Source: Campylobacteraceae bacterium
GTDB taxonomy: Bacteria; Campylobacterota; Campylobacteria; Campylobacterales; Sulfurovaceae
DNA: 64,000 bases
NCBI GenBank assembly: GCA_027014605.1
Contig: JALWDJ010000071.1
Location: 29,761 to 93,760, forward strand
Reading direction: 5' to 3'
Made by a program: the position numbers and the translations under genes. Below are positions 43,608-53,166 of this stretch, piece after piece. The notes under the pieces are model-generated. The model was not told the DNA's origin, ran no database searches, and was given only the letters and a program-made list of their open reading frames with translations. Positions within the stretch are counted from its first letter, which is position 1, and every line of letters begins with the position of its first letter.

Positions 43608-45941
43608 TTATACCTCCCTTATAATTACTTTTTGGTATCTTGAAGCTCCAAAGAGTTCATAGATATTTTTATCACTCTTAAAGTCTGGAACAGCAACTAT
43701 ATCACCATCCATTCTCTCATCAATTTTAACATCAAGCTCTAAATTGCCACTGTCAAACTCAACTACAACTCTCTTACCAAGGGCTTCTGCTCTTTTTGGA
43801 CTTGCATATAGTGCAAACTCCTCAAATATCTGATGAGCCTTATTGGTAAAGTCACTAAATTGTCTCTGAGGATTACATCTATATGCAATATCTCCATCTA
43901 AAGCAATATTTTCATCAAACTTATCAACATCTATCTCTTTAGCCTCACTAGTTATCTCTGTAAGTAGATAACCTCTATTTTCTGTTCCATCATTACTATA
44001 TCCATTTGGAAGTGAGTCAAAATCAATAGATTTAAAACCTTTATTTATAGGTAATTTAGGTGTCCAATCAATAGTATATTTAGTTGGAATATTTAGTAAC
44101 TCTTTTACTATATCATGTAAAGTATAACCATTATATTCAAGTGCTACATTGGTAGGTGTGACTCTTTTATGCATATTGGTTAGAGTTCCCTCCTGTTGGT
44201 TCATAGCAGGAGCATCTAAATCCCCATCTCCAAGAGCTGAGAATTTAAAATCACCTAAAGCATTATATCCAATAGTATAACCCTTAGCCTCATCATCAAG
44301 GTCACAAATTAGTGCTACACCAAGAGAATTTGTCTTTGGAGGTATCATAGCTACCTTAATAGGTGAAGTCTTCTCTAAAATAGTAATCAATTTTACAATA
44401 TTTTTTGCTTTTGGGTGGAAATATAAATCCTCTCCAACTATTAAAGAGAACTTCTCTTTCTTCTTCATAATTTTACTGAATGAGGCTTCAAATTTACTAT
44501 CTCCACCTAGAAGTTCAACAAGTTTTTCTCTATCTAACTGCTCTTTAACTATATCTGGTAACTCATCTTTATTGCTAAATAGCTCTATGAGAAGAAGTAA
44601 AACAGCCTCTTCATGTCCAACTTTATGAGCAAATGTTAAGATATTTCTACCAAATGTAGGCACTAGAGTATCTCCTACAGGGTGAAAATAGAGTCCTGCT
44701 CCTTTATTCATCTTTTGAACATTATTAAAAGCATATCTTGCATTTGGATTATCATTTCTTAGACTTGTTCCAAGACTTATAACAAAATCACTAGCCATAA
44801 TCTCTTTAAAGTCCAAGCTATATAGTGATTTTCCACTATACTGCTTATAGAAATCTAAAAATATCTGAAATGCTCTAGCTTCACGATTAATAAGTTTAAC
44901 TCCAAGCTTCTCTTTTAGAGTCTGTAGCATTAGAGCCTCTTCATTTGTAATAACAGATGTAAAGTTGATAACTTTTGCCTTTTTAAATGCCTCTATAGCT
45001 CTTTTAAATGCCTCTTTATCTTTTTTTACCTCTCTATTTTCAAAATCATACCCAAATCTACCAGCTCCACATAGAGATACATAATTCCACTCATTAGTAA
45101 CTCTATAAATCTTCTCTCTTCTATCACTAATAGATGTAGGCTTAGTCTCATAATATATCTGACACCCACTACTACAGTGAGCACAAGTGGCAGGGATTTT
45201 CTTTAAATCCCACGCATTTGTTGTATATTGGAAATCTCTACTAACTAATGCACCAACAGGACATACAGCTATACACTCTCCACAATCAGAACAGTTTGTA
45301 TGCTCTGTTCCATTACTTGGTGCAATAATAGACTTTTGAAGTTTATTCCACATAGCATAAGCATCTTTTGGCATACTACCTTTTAGACTCTTATCTAATG
45401 CAGAACCACCTCTTTTTGTTGTTTTGATAGCTGAGTCACCTATCATATCTTTACATACAGTAGTACATCTCTCACACACAATACATAAACCTGCATCATA
45501 GTGAAGAACACTACTCCAATTTTTTGTCTCTCGTTTTGTATCTGGAATTGAGTAACTTTGTGAGTCAACTGCTAGTTCAAGTGTATAGTTTTGTAACTCA
45601 CACTCACCACTCTGGTCACATACTCCACACTGAAGAGGGTGATTTACATCATAAACCTCCATAATGGCTCTTCTCTCCTCTAGGATATTTGGAGTAGTTG
45701 TTACTATCTCCATACCCTCTTTAACTCTAGCATTACAAGAGTAAACCTGTTTTCCATCTGCTTCAACTAAACATATCCTACACGCAAGTGTTGGTGAACA
45801 TCTTGTTAAATAGCAGATAGCAGGGATAAAGATGTCATTTGCTCGGGCTGCATTTAGGATATATTCACCCTCTTTAGCCTTATACTCTTTTCCATCTATT
45901 GTAATGCTAATCATGTTTTTTACTAGTTCTATTTCACTCAT
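43608..45941 (-). CDS. nuoG: NADH-quinone oxidoreductase subunit G, second paralogue (NuoG2)
   Basis: NuoG is the iron-sulfur subunit that passes electrons from the input module to NuoI. This copy (777 residues) has the N1b-type set Cys43, 54, 57 and 69, the N5 set His101, Cys105, 108 and 114, and two ferredoxin-like motifs (Cys153-156-159-163 and Cys217-220-223-227). The N7 set Cys253, 256, 260 and 291 is complete. The C-terminal half is the molybdopterin-type domain without cofactor residues. It follows NuoG1 by one base. It has one more cluster motif than its neighbour. Confidence 0.92.
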   Translation of the reverse strand: MSEIELVKNMISITIDGKEYKAKEGEYILNAARANDIFIPAICYLTRCSPTLACRICLVEADGKQVYSCNARVKEGMEIVTTTPNILEERRAIMEVYDVNHPLQCGVCDQSGECELQNYTLELAVDSQSYSIPDTKRETKNWSSVLHYDAGLCIVCERCTTVCKDMIGDSAIKTTKRGGSALDKSLKGSMPKDAYAMWNKLQKSIIAPSNGTEHTNCSDCGECIAVCPVGALVSRDFQYTTNAWDLKKIPATCAHCSSGCQIYYETKPTSISDRREKIYRVTNEWNYVSLCGAGRFGYDFENREVKKDKEAFKRAIEAFKKAKVINFTSVITNEEALMLQTLKEKLGVKLINREARAFQIFLDFYKQYSGKSLYSLDFKEIMASDFVISLGTSLRNDNPNARYAFNNVQKMNKGAGLYFHPVGDTLVPTFGRNILTFAHKVGHEEAVLLLLIELFSNKDELPDIVKEQLDREKLVELLGGDSKFEASFSKIMKKKEKFSLIVGEDLYFHPKAKNIVKLITILEKTSPIKVAMIPPKTNSLGVALICDLDDEAKGYTIGYNALGDFKFSALGDGDLDAPAMNQQEGTLTNMHKRVTPTNVALEYNGYTLHDIVKELLNIPTKYTIDWTPKLPINKGFKSIDFDSLPNGYSNDGTENRGYLLTEITSEAKEIDVDKFDENIALDGDIAYRCNPQRQFSDFTNKAHQIFEEFALYASPKRAEALGKRVVVEFDSGNLELDVKIDERMDGDIVAVPDFKSDKNIYELFGASRYQKVIIREV

Positions 45942-45942
45942 A

Positions 45943-48177
45943 TTAGCTTCCTACTTTCTCTAATCTATTAAATCTATAAGAGGATAACAAAGCCGTACTT
46001 AAGCCCATATCATAGGTTGGATTAAGTGCTATTGTTCCCTTTAAAGATGTATCAATTTTAAACACTCTACTAAACTCAATATTATCAATTACAAATTTAA
46101 CTCTGTTACCATCTTTTAGTTTTGCAGCTATTGCAAACTGCTCTGAACCCAATAAATTAGGCTCATTTTTTAATATTTTAGATATAGCTGTAAATGGAGA
46201 GAAGTGTTCTTGTGGATTACAGTTATATATAACAGCTCCATCAATCCCCTCAAACTCCAAAGGCTCTTCTATGCTATTGTCTATATCTGTATTGATTTCA
46301 GATAAGATATAACCTCTATTCTCTTCTCCTGTAATAGAGTAGTTATCTGGTAAACTATCAAACTCAATATTTTTAAATCCACTCTCTAATGGTAACTCTT
46401 TTGTATACTCTATAGTATATTTAGATTTTAGACCTAACTCATTTGCAATATCATTTAGTATATATCCACCATAATCTAAGGCTACATTTATAGGAACAAC
46501 TCTTTTATCTATCGAGGTTAAAGTTCCCTCCTGTTGGATTAGTGAAGGCATATCTAAATCTCCACCACCAAAAGCAGACAAAGTAAAGTCACCCTTTACA
46601 TTATAGCCTATAGTTTTACCCTTAACCTCATCATCAAGTTCACATATTAAAGAGATACCCATTCCATTTCCAGCAGGTGGAGTAGCTATTAGATTAAATC
46701 CTGCATACTTCTCTAATAGAGCTAAGAGTTTAGCAATATTTTCTGCTCTGGGGTGAGAGTATAAATCTGCACCAATAACTAAAGAGTATCTATCTTTTTT
46801 AATAAGGGATTTGGTTAAATCCTCTAACTCCTCTTCACCAATATTAGTTTCAGCAGATAGATTTCCAATATCAAGTTCATTTAAAATATCTCTAATCTCA
46901 TTAGGAACTTCTATATCTCTAAGAAGTGTATCAGCTAGTAGTGCTGATACCCCCTCTTCACTCCCTGCATCATACTTAATAAATTGAGTAACAATATTAG
47001 ATATATTACTATCTTCAATTGGGTGCATATAGATAACTCTAGCTCTATTGTGTTTACTAGCCATATTTATGCTATATTTTACCAATGGAGCATCATCATT
47101 AACTCTAGTTCCCACAATAATAATAGCTTCTGATTTACTAAGAGTCTTTAAATCTCCTCCATAGAGTTTTTTCCCCGTGATTTTACTATAGGCACTCATA
47201 AATTTCTGATATGCTCTTGCCTCATAAGAGATTAATCTATAACCCTTAAGCTCTTTTAGCTTTTGAAGAATTAGAGCCTCTTCATTAGATATCTCATTAG
47301 CAAATATTATACTCTCTGCACTATTAAATGCCTCAATAGCTCTACTAAAAGCTTTAGTATCTTTTGTTACATTCTCATTTGCAAAATCAAATCCATATCT
47401 ACTAGCACTACACATAGTACTAAACTCTGCTTCATTAGATACTCTATAGATTTTGCCCTTTTTAACCTCATAGATAACATCATGTCCACCTCCACAGTGT
47501 GGGCAAGATGATGGGATTTTAGTTAACTCCCAAGCGTTAGATGAATATTTAAAATTAGTATCTACTAATGCACCAACAGGACAGACTGAAGCTGCCTCTC
47601 CAAGAGTCGCAAAGTTTTTATCTTTTTTTACATTCTCAATAGTTGAGCTATATCCACCAAACTTAACCTTTAATGCCTCATCTCCTGTAATCTCTGTTGA
47701 TACTCTAACACACTTCTCACACATAATACATAGAGATGGGTCATAAGATACATATCCCCAATTCTCAACTGGACGAGCCATATCTTTTGCTGTAAAAGTT
47801 TGAATATCTACCCCAAACTCCATAGTTTTATTTTGTAAATCACACTCACCACTCTGGTCACACACACCACACTCTAGTGGGTGATTTACATTATAGAGTT
47901 TCATAATATTTTGTCTCTCTCTATATAGCTCCTGATTTTGAGTTGTAATAACAGCTCCATCGGTTGCTTTCTCTTGACAAGAGAGTATAAACCCATCAAC
48001 CCCTTTAACCTCTACAACACACATACGACAAGAGGCTATTGGTAGCACTTTAGTTAAATAGCACATAGTTGGAATATATATACCATTCTCTCTTGCTATC
48101 TCTAATATAGTCTGTCCAAATACCCCTTTACACTCTTTTCCATCTATAGTGATTGTTATATCTTTTAAACTACTCAT
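45943..48177 (-). CDS. nuoG: NADH-quinone oxidoreductase subunit G, first paralogue (NuoG1)
   Basis: A second NuoG (744 residues) in tandem with the one at 43608. N1b (Cys39, 50, 53, 67), N5 (His99, Cys103, 106, 112) and N4 (Cys150, 153, 156 and the distant Cys199 in CPVGAL) are present. The N7 set is changed: Cys225, Cys228, then His232 where the other copy has Cys, then Cys256. The second ferredoxin motif of NuoG2 is absent. The ATG at 48177 (MSSLKD) shares one base with the preceding stop (TAATG); an ATG at 48216 would run 13 codons into the upstream gene. Sequence similarity to the downstream copy shows a duplication. Confidence 0.92.
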   Translation of the reverse strand: MSSLKDITITIDGKECKGVFGQTILEIARENGIYIPTMCYLTKVLPIASCRMCVVEVKGVDGFILSCQEKATDGAVITTQNQELYRERQNIMKLYNVNHPLECGVCDQSGECDLQNKTMEFGVDIQTFTAKDMARPVENWGYVSYDPSLCIMCEKCVRVSTEITGDEALKVKFGGYSSTIENVKKDKNFATLGEAASVCPVGALVDTNFKYSSNAWELTKIPSSCPHCGGGHDVIYEVKKGKIYRVSNEAEFSTMCSASRYGFDFANENVTKDTKAFSRAIEAFNSAESIIFANEISNEEALILQKLKELKGYRLISYEARAYQKFMSAYSKITGKKLYGGDLKTLSKSEAIIIVGTRVNDDAPLVKYSINMASKHNRARVIYMHPIEDSNISNIVTQFIKYDAGSEEGVSALLADTLLRDIEVPNEIRDILNELDIGNLSAETNIGEEELEDLTKSLIKKDRYSLVIGADLYSHPRAENIAKLLALLEKYAGFNLIATPPAGNGMGISLICELDDEVKGKTIGYNVKGDFTLSAFGGGDLDMPSLIQQEGTLTSIDKRVVPINVALDYGGYILNDIANELGLKSKYTIEYTKELPLESGFKNIEFDSLPDNYSITGEENRGYILSEINTDIDNSIEEPLEFEGIDGAVIYNCNPQEHFSPFTAISKILKNEPNLLGSEQFAIAAKLKDGNRVKFVIDNIEFSRVFKIDTSLKGTIALNPTYDMGLSTALLSSYRFNRLEKVGS

Positions 48178-50189
48178 TATACAGCCACCATCGATATGTA
48201 GTAACATCGCATACATCGCTCTGCTTCTGCTATCGCCTCTTGACCAGTAAATCCAAGATTTACCTCTCTATTGTTTGTTTTTCGCTCATCAACACCTAAC
48301 TTCTCACTAACTTGTCTAGGAATGTTTGGCATCCAACCTGTAATCTTCTCATTTTTATTATAAACTTTTAATTTAGAGAGGTGGTCTTCCATAATCTCAT
48401 CATCAGTTAGAGTACATTTTCCACCATTATATAGATAACGACTAATTACAGAGGCAGCCCTTTTTGCTTGACCAACTGCATTTACAATAGTCATAGGACC
48501 ATATTCGCAATCTCCCCCTGCAAAGACTCCATCTTTTGATGTCATATAGTCTTTACCATTAGTTAAGATTGTACCCCAAGAGGTTAGTTTCATATCCCAC
48601 TCCTCTGGTAAAAGTTGTAAATCAGCAGATTGAGATACAGCAGGGATTAAGTAGTCACACTCAATCTCAAAATCAGCACCCTCAATCTTAACCAATTGGG
48701 CCCTTCCACCATTAGGGTCTGGAACTAACTCAAATTTATTAACTTTAAGCTTCTCTATACGCTCTCCATTATCAAAAATCTCCTCTATTGATGAGTGGAA
48801 TATAAACTCAACCCCCTCTTCAACAGCCTCATGATACTCCTCATAGGTTGTATTTCTAATAATGGTCTTCTCATCTCTTCGATAGAGCATAATAACCTTT
48901 TTAGCTCCTTCTCTAATGGCACATCTTACAACATCCATAGAGGTAAATCCACCACCAACACAGACAACAACCTTATCTTTAAGCTCATTACTAGCAGGGC
49001 TTCCAATACCGTACTTATTCCAGAGATTTACCTTATCAAGCATATCAATAGCACCCCAATATCCACCCATTTTAGGGTTCTCATTTTTGGCACGAACTTT
49101 TTTAGATAGTCTTGTTCCAAATCCTAAAAAGGTTGCATCATACTCTGCTTCAATCTCTTTAAGTCTATTGGCATCAACTCTATGGTTATTATATATAGTA
49201 ACTGCTTCCATCTCAAGAACTAAATCTATATCTTTTTGATATTTACTAATCGGCATTCTATATTCAGGTACACCCACAGCTACCTCTCCACCATTTACAG
49301 GTAACTCTTCAAAAATATCAACCTTAATCCCCTCTAATGCTAAATAGTAGGCTACTGTAAGTCCAGCAGGTCCTGCTCCAACTACAGCTACCTTTTTTCC
49401 ATCATTTTTAAGAGGTTTTGGGGGATATGGATGTTGCCAACCTAATCCATGGTCTGTCTCATAGTCTGCTCCAATTCTCTTTAACTCCATAATAGAGATA
49501 GGTTCATCAAGATTTGCTCTTCTACAAGCATCTTCACATGGGTGAGGACAGACTCTCCCACATGTATGAGCTAGTGGCATGGTCTGTCTTGTAGCACTTA
49601 GGGAGTCAGCAAATAACATATCTCTAACCCCCTCAATATATGCAGGAATATCAACATGTGCAGGACACATATCTGTACATGGTGCTGTTATCTTTGCAAT
49701 ATATGAAATATCCCCATTATAGTGTTTTGATGGAATTTGTGCATCAATACATCTATCAAACTGCTCTTTATAATACTCCATTAAATCTAAAATAGGTTTA
49801 GGAACAGTCCTTCCAATCTCACACTTAGAAGTAGTCATCATTGTTTGACTAATCTCTTTTAGATGTGCAATATCATCATGACTCCCCTCACCTCTAGCTA
49901 TTTTGTCGAGTAAATCATATAGGATTTTTCCTCCCCATCTACCTGGTGCACACCGTCCACACGCTTCAGAGTACTTTTGATACTGTGAAGCATATTGGTT
50001 TGCCAACTCAACAGCATCTATATCTTCATCAAAAATGGCTACACCATCCCAACCTATAAATGCTTTTGAATTTTTCTCTCCATGATAAGTCTCTGGCAGT
50101 TTAAATCCTGACTCACTCCACTCATTAGATGATTTACCTCTATTATCAATAAATTCACCCTGCCAAGTAGAGAAAAGTAGTTTTGCCAT
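48177..50189 (-). CDS. Hybrid NuoF-type Fe-S / GltD-like FAD-NAD(P) oxidoreductase
   Basis: The 670-residue protein stands where NuoF should be. Residues about 60-145 resemble the NuoF C-terminal [4Fe-4S] (N3) domain, but the motif is CGRCAPGR, with Gly83 where the third ligand Cys is expected; Cys77, Cys80 and Cys123 remain. From about 165 it is a GltD-like glutamate synthase small-subunit protein: Cys motifs CTDMC and CGRVCPHPCEDAC, an FAD site VAVVGAGPAG at residue 268, and an NAD(P) site VCVGGGFTSMDVV at 409. The NuoF FMN/NADH domains are absent. It lies between the NuoE-like gene and nuoG. A role as electron-input subunit taking NAD(P)H or reduced ferredoxin/flavodoxin electrons is inferred. 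Confidence 0.8.
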   Translation of the reverse strand: MAKLLFSTWQGEFIDNRGKSSNEWSESGFKLPETYHGEKNSKAFIGWDGVAIFDEDIDAVELANQYASQYQKYSEACGRCAPGRWGGKILYDLLDKIARGEGSHDDIAHLKEISQTMMTTSKCEIGRTVPKPILDLMEYYKEQFDRCIDAQIPSKHYNGDISYIAKITAPCTDMCPAHVDIPAYIEGVRDMLFADSLSATRQTMPLAHTCGRVCPHPCEDACRRANLDEPISIMELKRIGADYETDHGLGWQHPYPPKPLKNDGKKVAVVGAGPAGLTVAYYLALEGIKVDIFEELPVNGGEVAVGVPEYRMPISKYQKDIDLVLEMEAVTIYNNHRVDANRLKEIEAEYDATFLGFGTRLSKKVRAKNENPKMGGYWGAIDMLDKVNLWNKYGIGSPASNELKDKVVVCVGGGFTSMDVVRCAIREGAKKVIMLYRRDEKTIIRNTTYEEYHEAVEEGVEFIFHSSIEEIFDNGERIEKLKVNKFELVPDPNGGRAQLVKIEGADFEIECDYLIPAVSQSADLQLLPEEWDMKLTSWGTILTNGKDYMTSKDGVFAGGDCEYGPMTIVNAVGQAKRAASVISRYLYNGGKCTLTDDEIMEDHLSKLKVYNKNEKITGWMPNIPRQVSEKLGVDERKTNNREVNLGFTGQEAIAEAERCMRCYYISMVAV

Positions 50190-50605
50190 TATTTACCCTT
50201 TTTTTTAGCTGTTGTAGCTTTTTTTCTTATAGTTGTCTTTTTAGTAGATGTTTTTTTACTATCCTCTTTAGTTTTAATCTCTGCCTCTTGGTCAGATTTC
50301 ACCTCTGCTTTAGCTTTAGCCTCTGCCTTCTCTTTATCTTTCTTCTCTTCTTCTTTTCTTTTTGCAATAGTTTTAGCATCTACCTTTTTTACAACTATTG
50401 TCCAATCAACCTCATTAAATTTTAGTGAGTTCATAAGCTCATGTCCCAACTCTTTAATAAAGTCAGCACTCTTTTGAATAGATGAGTAGTCACCAACCTC
50501 AAAGAGAAAAATTCCAACCTCTCCCACTTTTAGATTGTTATTAATAAGTTCACCCATTCTACTATAGAAATCATCATGTAAATGTCTTAAATCATATCTC
50601 TGCAT
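50189..50605 (-). CDS. Short NuoE-like protein with Lys-rich tail
   Basis: The 138-residue protein occupies the nuoE position. Its first 95 residues (RYDLRHLHDDFYSRMGEL, GEVGIFLFEVGDYSSIQKSADFI, NSLKFNEVDWTIVVKKV) match the Campylobacter Cj1575c-type proteins annotated as complex I subunit E. The four Cys that bind the [2Fe-2S] cluster in true NuoE are absent, so no cluster is expected. The rest is a Lys/Ala/Glu/Thr-rich tail that can be disordered or helical. Its stop touches the start of the NuoF/GltD hybrid. Flavodoxin or ferredoxin docking is a guess. Confidence 0.75.
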   Translation of the reverse strand: MQRYDLRHLHDDFYSRMGELINNNLKVGEVGIFLFEVGDYSSIQKSADFIKELGHELMNSLKFNEVDWTIVVKKVDAKTIAKRKEEEKKDKEKAEAKAKAEVKSDQEAEIKTKEDSKKTSTKKTTIRKKATTAKKKGK

Positions 50606-50617
50606 ACTCTCTCCTCC

Positions 50618-51847
50618 TTAACGGTCAACTTCACCAAATACAATATTAGTAGAACCAATAATTGTAACAACATCTGCTATATAAGTACCTACTAAAAGCT
50701 CTTGAAGTAGCCCTGTATGGAAAAATGATGGGGCCCTACACTTTAATCTATATGCGTAAGGTTCACCCTCTGATTTAATATAAAATCCAAGCTCTCCCTT
50801 TGGTGATTCTGTTGGAACATAGACTTCACCCTTTGGTGGTCTCATACCTTGAGTTACCAATACAAAGTGTTGCATTAGTGCATAGTTTTGTGTCATAATC
50901 TCCTCTTTTGGAGCAGATATATATTGTGGAGCATGTGCCATAAGTTGAGGTTCCGTCTCATCATATTTAACAATAAGCTGTCTAATAATCTTTGTTGACT
51001 CCTCCATCTCTGCCATATATAATCTATATCTTCCATAGCTATCATTAGTATCAGCTATAGGAATATCAAAATCTAACTCACTATATAACTCATAAGGCTC
51101 TTCTTTTCTAATATCATAAGCAACTCCACTACCTCTTAACATAGGTCCTGTACAGCCCCAACTAAGTGCATCTTTACTTGATAGTACACCAACATTCTCA
51201 AGACGCATTTTCCAAATTCTATTTTTCTCTAAAAGTGCATTATATGTGTGCTTTAACTCATAATCAACCTTATCACACCACTTTCTAAGTGCTATCATCC
51301 AACCATCTGGAATATCCAATGGAACACCACCTATTCTTACTGCACTATGTGTAAGTCTAGCTCCACAATAGTCCTCCATCAAGTCCATTCCAAACTCTCT
51401 CTCTCTAAATGCATATAGGAAAACTGACATTGCTCCAACATCTAGTGCATGTGTTGCAATAAAAAATAGATGAGATATTATTCTATTAACTTCAAGTAAA
51501 ATAGTTCTAATCACTTGAGCTCTTCGTGGTACTTCAAGTCCAATTAACTTTTCAACAGCTAAAGCATAAGCATAATTATTCGATGTTGATGCTATATAGT
51601 CTAGTCTATCTGTTGTAGGAAGAAATTCATTATATGTCATATTTTCAGCCATCTTCTCAATACCACGATGAAGATATCCAATATCTGGATAAGCTTTTAC
51701 AACCTTTTCACCATCAAGCTCTAACATAAGTCTTAATTGTCCATGAGCTGATGGGTGTTGAGGTCCAAAATTTATTACCATTGTATTATCTTCTCGTTCA
51801 AAATTGAGATTTTCAAAAAATGGGGATAGTCTATTTGGTTGTTGCAT
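50618..51847 (-). CDS. nuoD: NADH-quinone oxidoreductase subunit D
   Basis: NuoD (49-kDa) forms the quinone site. The 409-residue protein has [33 protein letters not shown], and the C-terminal [39 protein letters not shown], all diagnostic. It is separate from NuoC (unfused). An Arg in this subunit is the target of the MidA homologue in mitochondria; a midA-like gene is at 16625. Spacing to neighbours is about 12 bases. Confidence 0.97.
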   Translation of the reverse strand: MQQPNRLSPFFENLNFEREDNTMVINFGPQHPSAHGQLRLMLELDGEKVVKAYPDIGYLHRGIEKMAENMTYNEFLPTTDRLDYIASTSNNYAYALAVEKLIGLEVPRRAQVIRTILLEVNRIISHLFFIATHALDVGAMSVFLYAFREREFGMDLMEDYCGARLTHSAVRIGGVPLDIPDGWMIALRKWCDKVDYELKHTYNALLEKNRIWKMRLENVGVLSSKDALSWGCTGPMLRGSGVAYDIRKEEPYELYSELDFDIPIADTNDSYGRYRLYMAEMEESTKIIRQLIVKYDETEPQLMAHAPQYISAPKEEIMTQNYALMQHFVLVTQGMRPPKGEVYVPTESPKGELGFYIKSEGEPYAYRLKCRAPSFFHTGLLQELLVGTYIADVVTIIGSTNIVFGEVDR

Positions 51848-51859
51848 ACTCTACTCCTC

Positions 51860-52648
51860 CTACTTTCTATCTTCTAATTGTGTCTGAGACGCATTATAAT
51901 CAACTAAGAATGTAGTACTATACTCAATTGGTGTCTCTGGTTCACCATTACTAATATCTGCACCAAATGGTACTTCTCTACCAACTCTTGAAAATCTTTT
52001 AGTATCATATCTATCAATTCTAGCTGGGTCTCTATTTTCTGGTCCAATTGCCTCTCTAGCATCTTTTCCAAAAATCTTATCAACCTCATACCAAGAGGCA
52101 AACTCATCACCTTGAAGAGGATATGTTTTAAGTAGTGGGTGTCCCTCCCAATCATCTGGCATAATAATTCTCTTTAGGAATGGGTGATTATTCACTACAA
52201 TTCCAAACATATCAAACATCTCTCTCTCTGCAAAGTTTGCAGCTTTATATAAAGGAACTATAGACTCAACTGCTAAACCCTGCTCTATCCTACATACAAC
52301 TCTGACTCTCTTTCGCTCTTTAAGATTTAGTAGTTGATAAAATACCTCAAAAGTACCATCTTTTGCTAAATAATCAACAGCACTCATCTCACTCATCATC
52401 TCGTAACCACACTCATTTTTAAGTATCTCTATTGCCTTGTAGTTATCTTGATGATTAATCTCAACTCTCATCTGACCCACTTGAATATAAGCTGATTTTA
52501 TCTCAACCTTACTACTTAAAATCTCTAACTGTTTTGAAAAAATCTCATCTGTGCTAACATCTTGTGTTGGAACAGATGGGACTACATGAAATCTATCTGT
52601 ATAGTAAGCCTTTTTCTGAACACTATCTTTTGGAACATATTTTCTCAT
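51860..52648 (-). CDS. nuoC: NADH-quinone oxidoreductase subunit C
   Basis: NuoC (30-kDa) is part of the peripheral arm. The 262-residue protein is separate from NuoD. EREMFDMFGIVVNNHPFLKRIIMPDDWEGHPLLKTYPLQG is the diagnostic segment. A long N-terminal part precedes it and a C-terminal tail of about 70 residues follows. Its start shares one base with the nuoB stop. Confidence 0.95.
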   Translation of the reverse strand: MRKYVPKDSVQKKAYYTDRFHVVPSVPTQDVSTDEIFSKQLEILSSKVEIKSAYIQVGQMRVEINHQDNYKAIEILKNECGYEMMSEMSAVDYLAKDGTFEVFYQLLNLKERKRVRVVCRIEQGLAVESIVPLYKAANFAEREMFDMFGIVVNNHPFLKRIIMPDDWEGHPLLKTYPLQGDEFASWYEVDKIFGKDAREAIGPENRDPARIDRYDTKRFSRVGREVPFGADISNGEPETPIEYSTTFLVDYNASQTQLEDRK

Positions 52649-53166
52649 TATATTAACCTTAGATTTTGTTTTTTATTTTTATTCATATTAGCAGACTCTT
52701 TTCTAATCTTCTTTTGAAGCATCATTAAAGCATACTGTAGAGTCTCTGGGCGTGGTGCACACCCTGGAAGATATATATCAACAGGTACAATTCTATCAAC
52801 TCCTTGAACTGTTGCATAGGTATTAAACATTCCACCTGTATTTGCACAACTCCCCATAGATATAACCCATTTAGGCTCTGTCATCTGGTCATATAATCTT
52901 CTTGCAAACTCTGCATGTTTTTTAGATAGAGTCCCTGCTAATATCATAACATCTGCCTGTCTTGGAGATGCTCTAAAGATAGTTCCAAATCTATCAAAAT
53001 CATAACGGCTATCTCCTGATGCCATCATCTCAATGGCACAACATGCAAGACCATAAGTTAAAGGCCATAAAGAGTTACTTCTCCCCCAATTTATTAAATG
53101 GTCAACTGTAGTAAGTGCTACTGGCAGACCTCCTGCTGATGCGTAATTTACTTGATGCTGTGCCAT
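52648..53166 (-). CDS. nuoB: NADH-quinone oxidoreductase subunit B
   Basis: NuoB carries cluster N2, the last before quinone. The 172-residue protein has the tandem Cys motif [10 protein letters not shown], the third ligand in [11 protein letters not shown] and the fourth in LPGCAPRPE. Its start lies inside the nuoA end (19-base overlap). Confidence 0.97.
   Translation of the reverse strand: MAQHQVNYASAGGLPVALTTVDHLINWGRSNSLWPLTYGLACCAIEMMASGDSRYDFDRFGTIFRASPRQADVMILAGTLSKKHAEFARRLYDQMTEPKWVISMGSCANTGGMFNTYATVQGVDRIVPVDIYLPGCAPRPETLQYALMMLQKKIRKESANMNKNKKQNLRLI

Noticed and set aside
48178..48216. Upstream start of NuoG1 at 48216
   Set aside because: It would add 13 odd residues inside the end of the upstream gene; ATG 48177 gives the normal NuoG beginning and a TAATG junction.
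48795..49239. Two overlapping frames antisense to the NuoF/GltD hybrid
   Set aside because: Both are mirror frames of a conserved gene with low-complexity hydrophobic composition.
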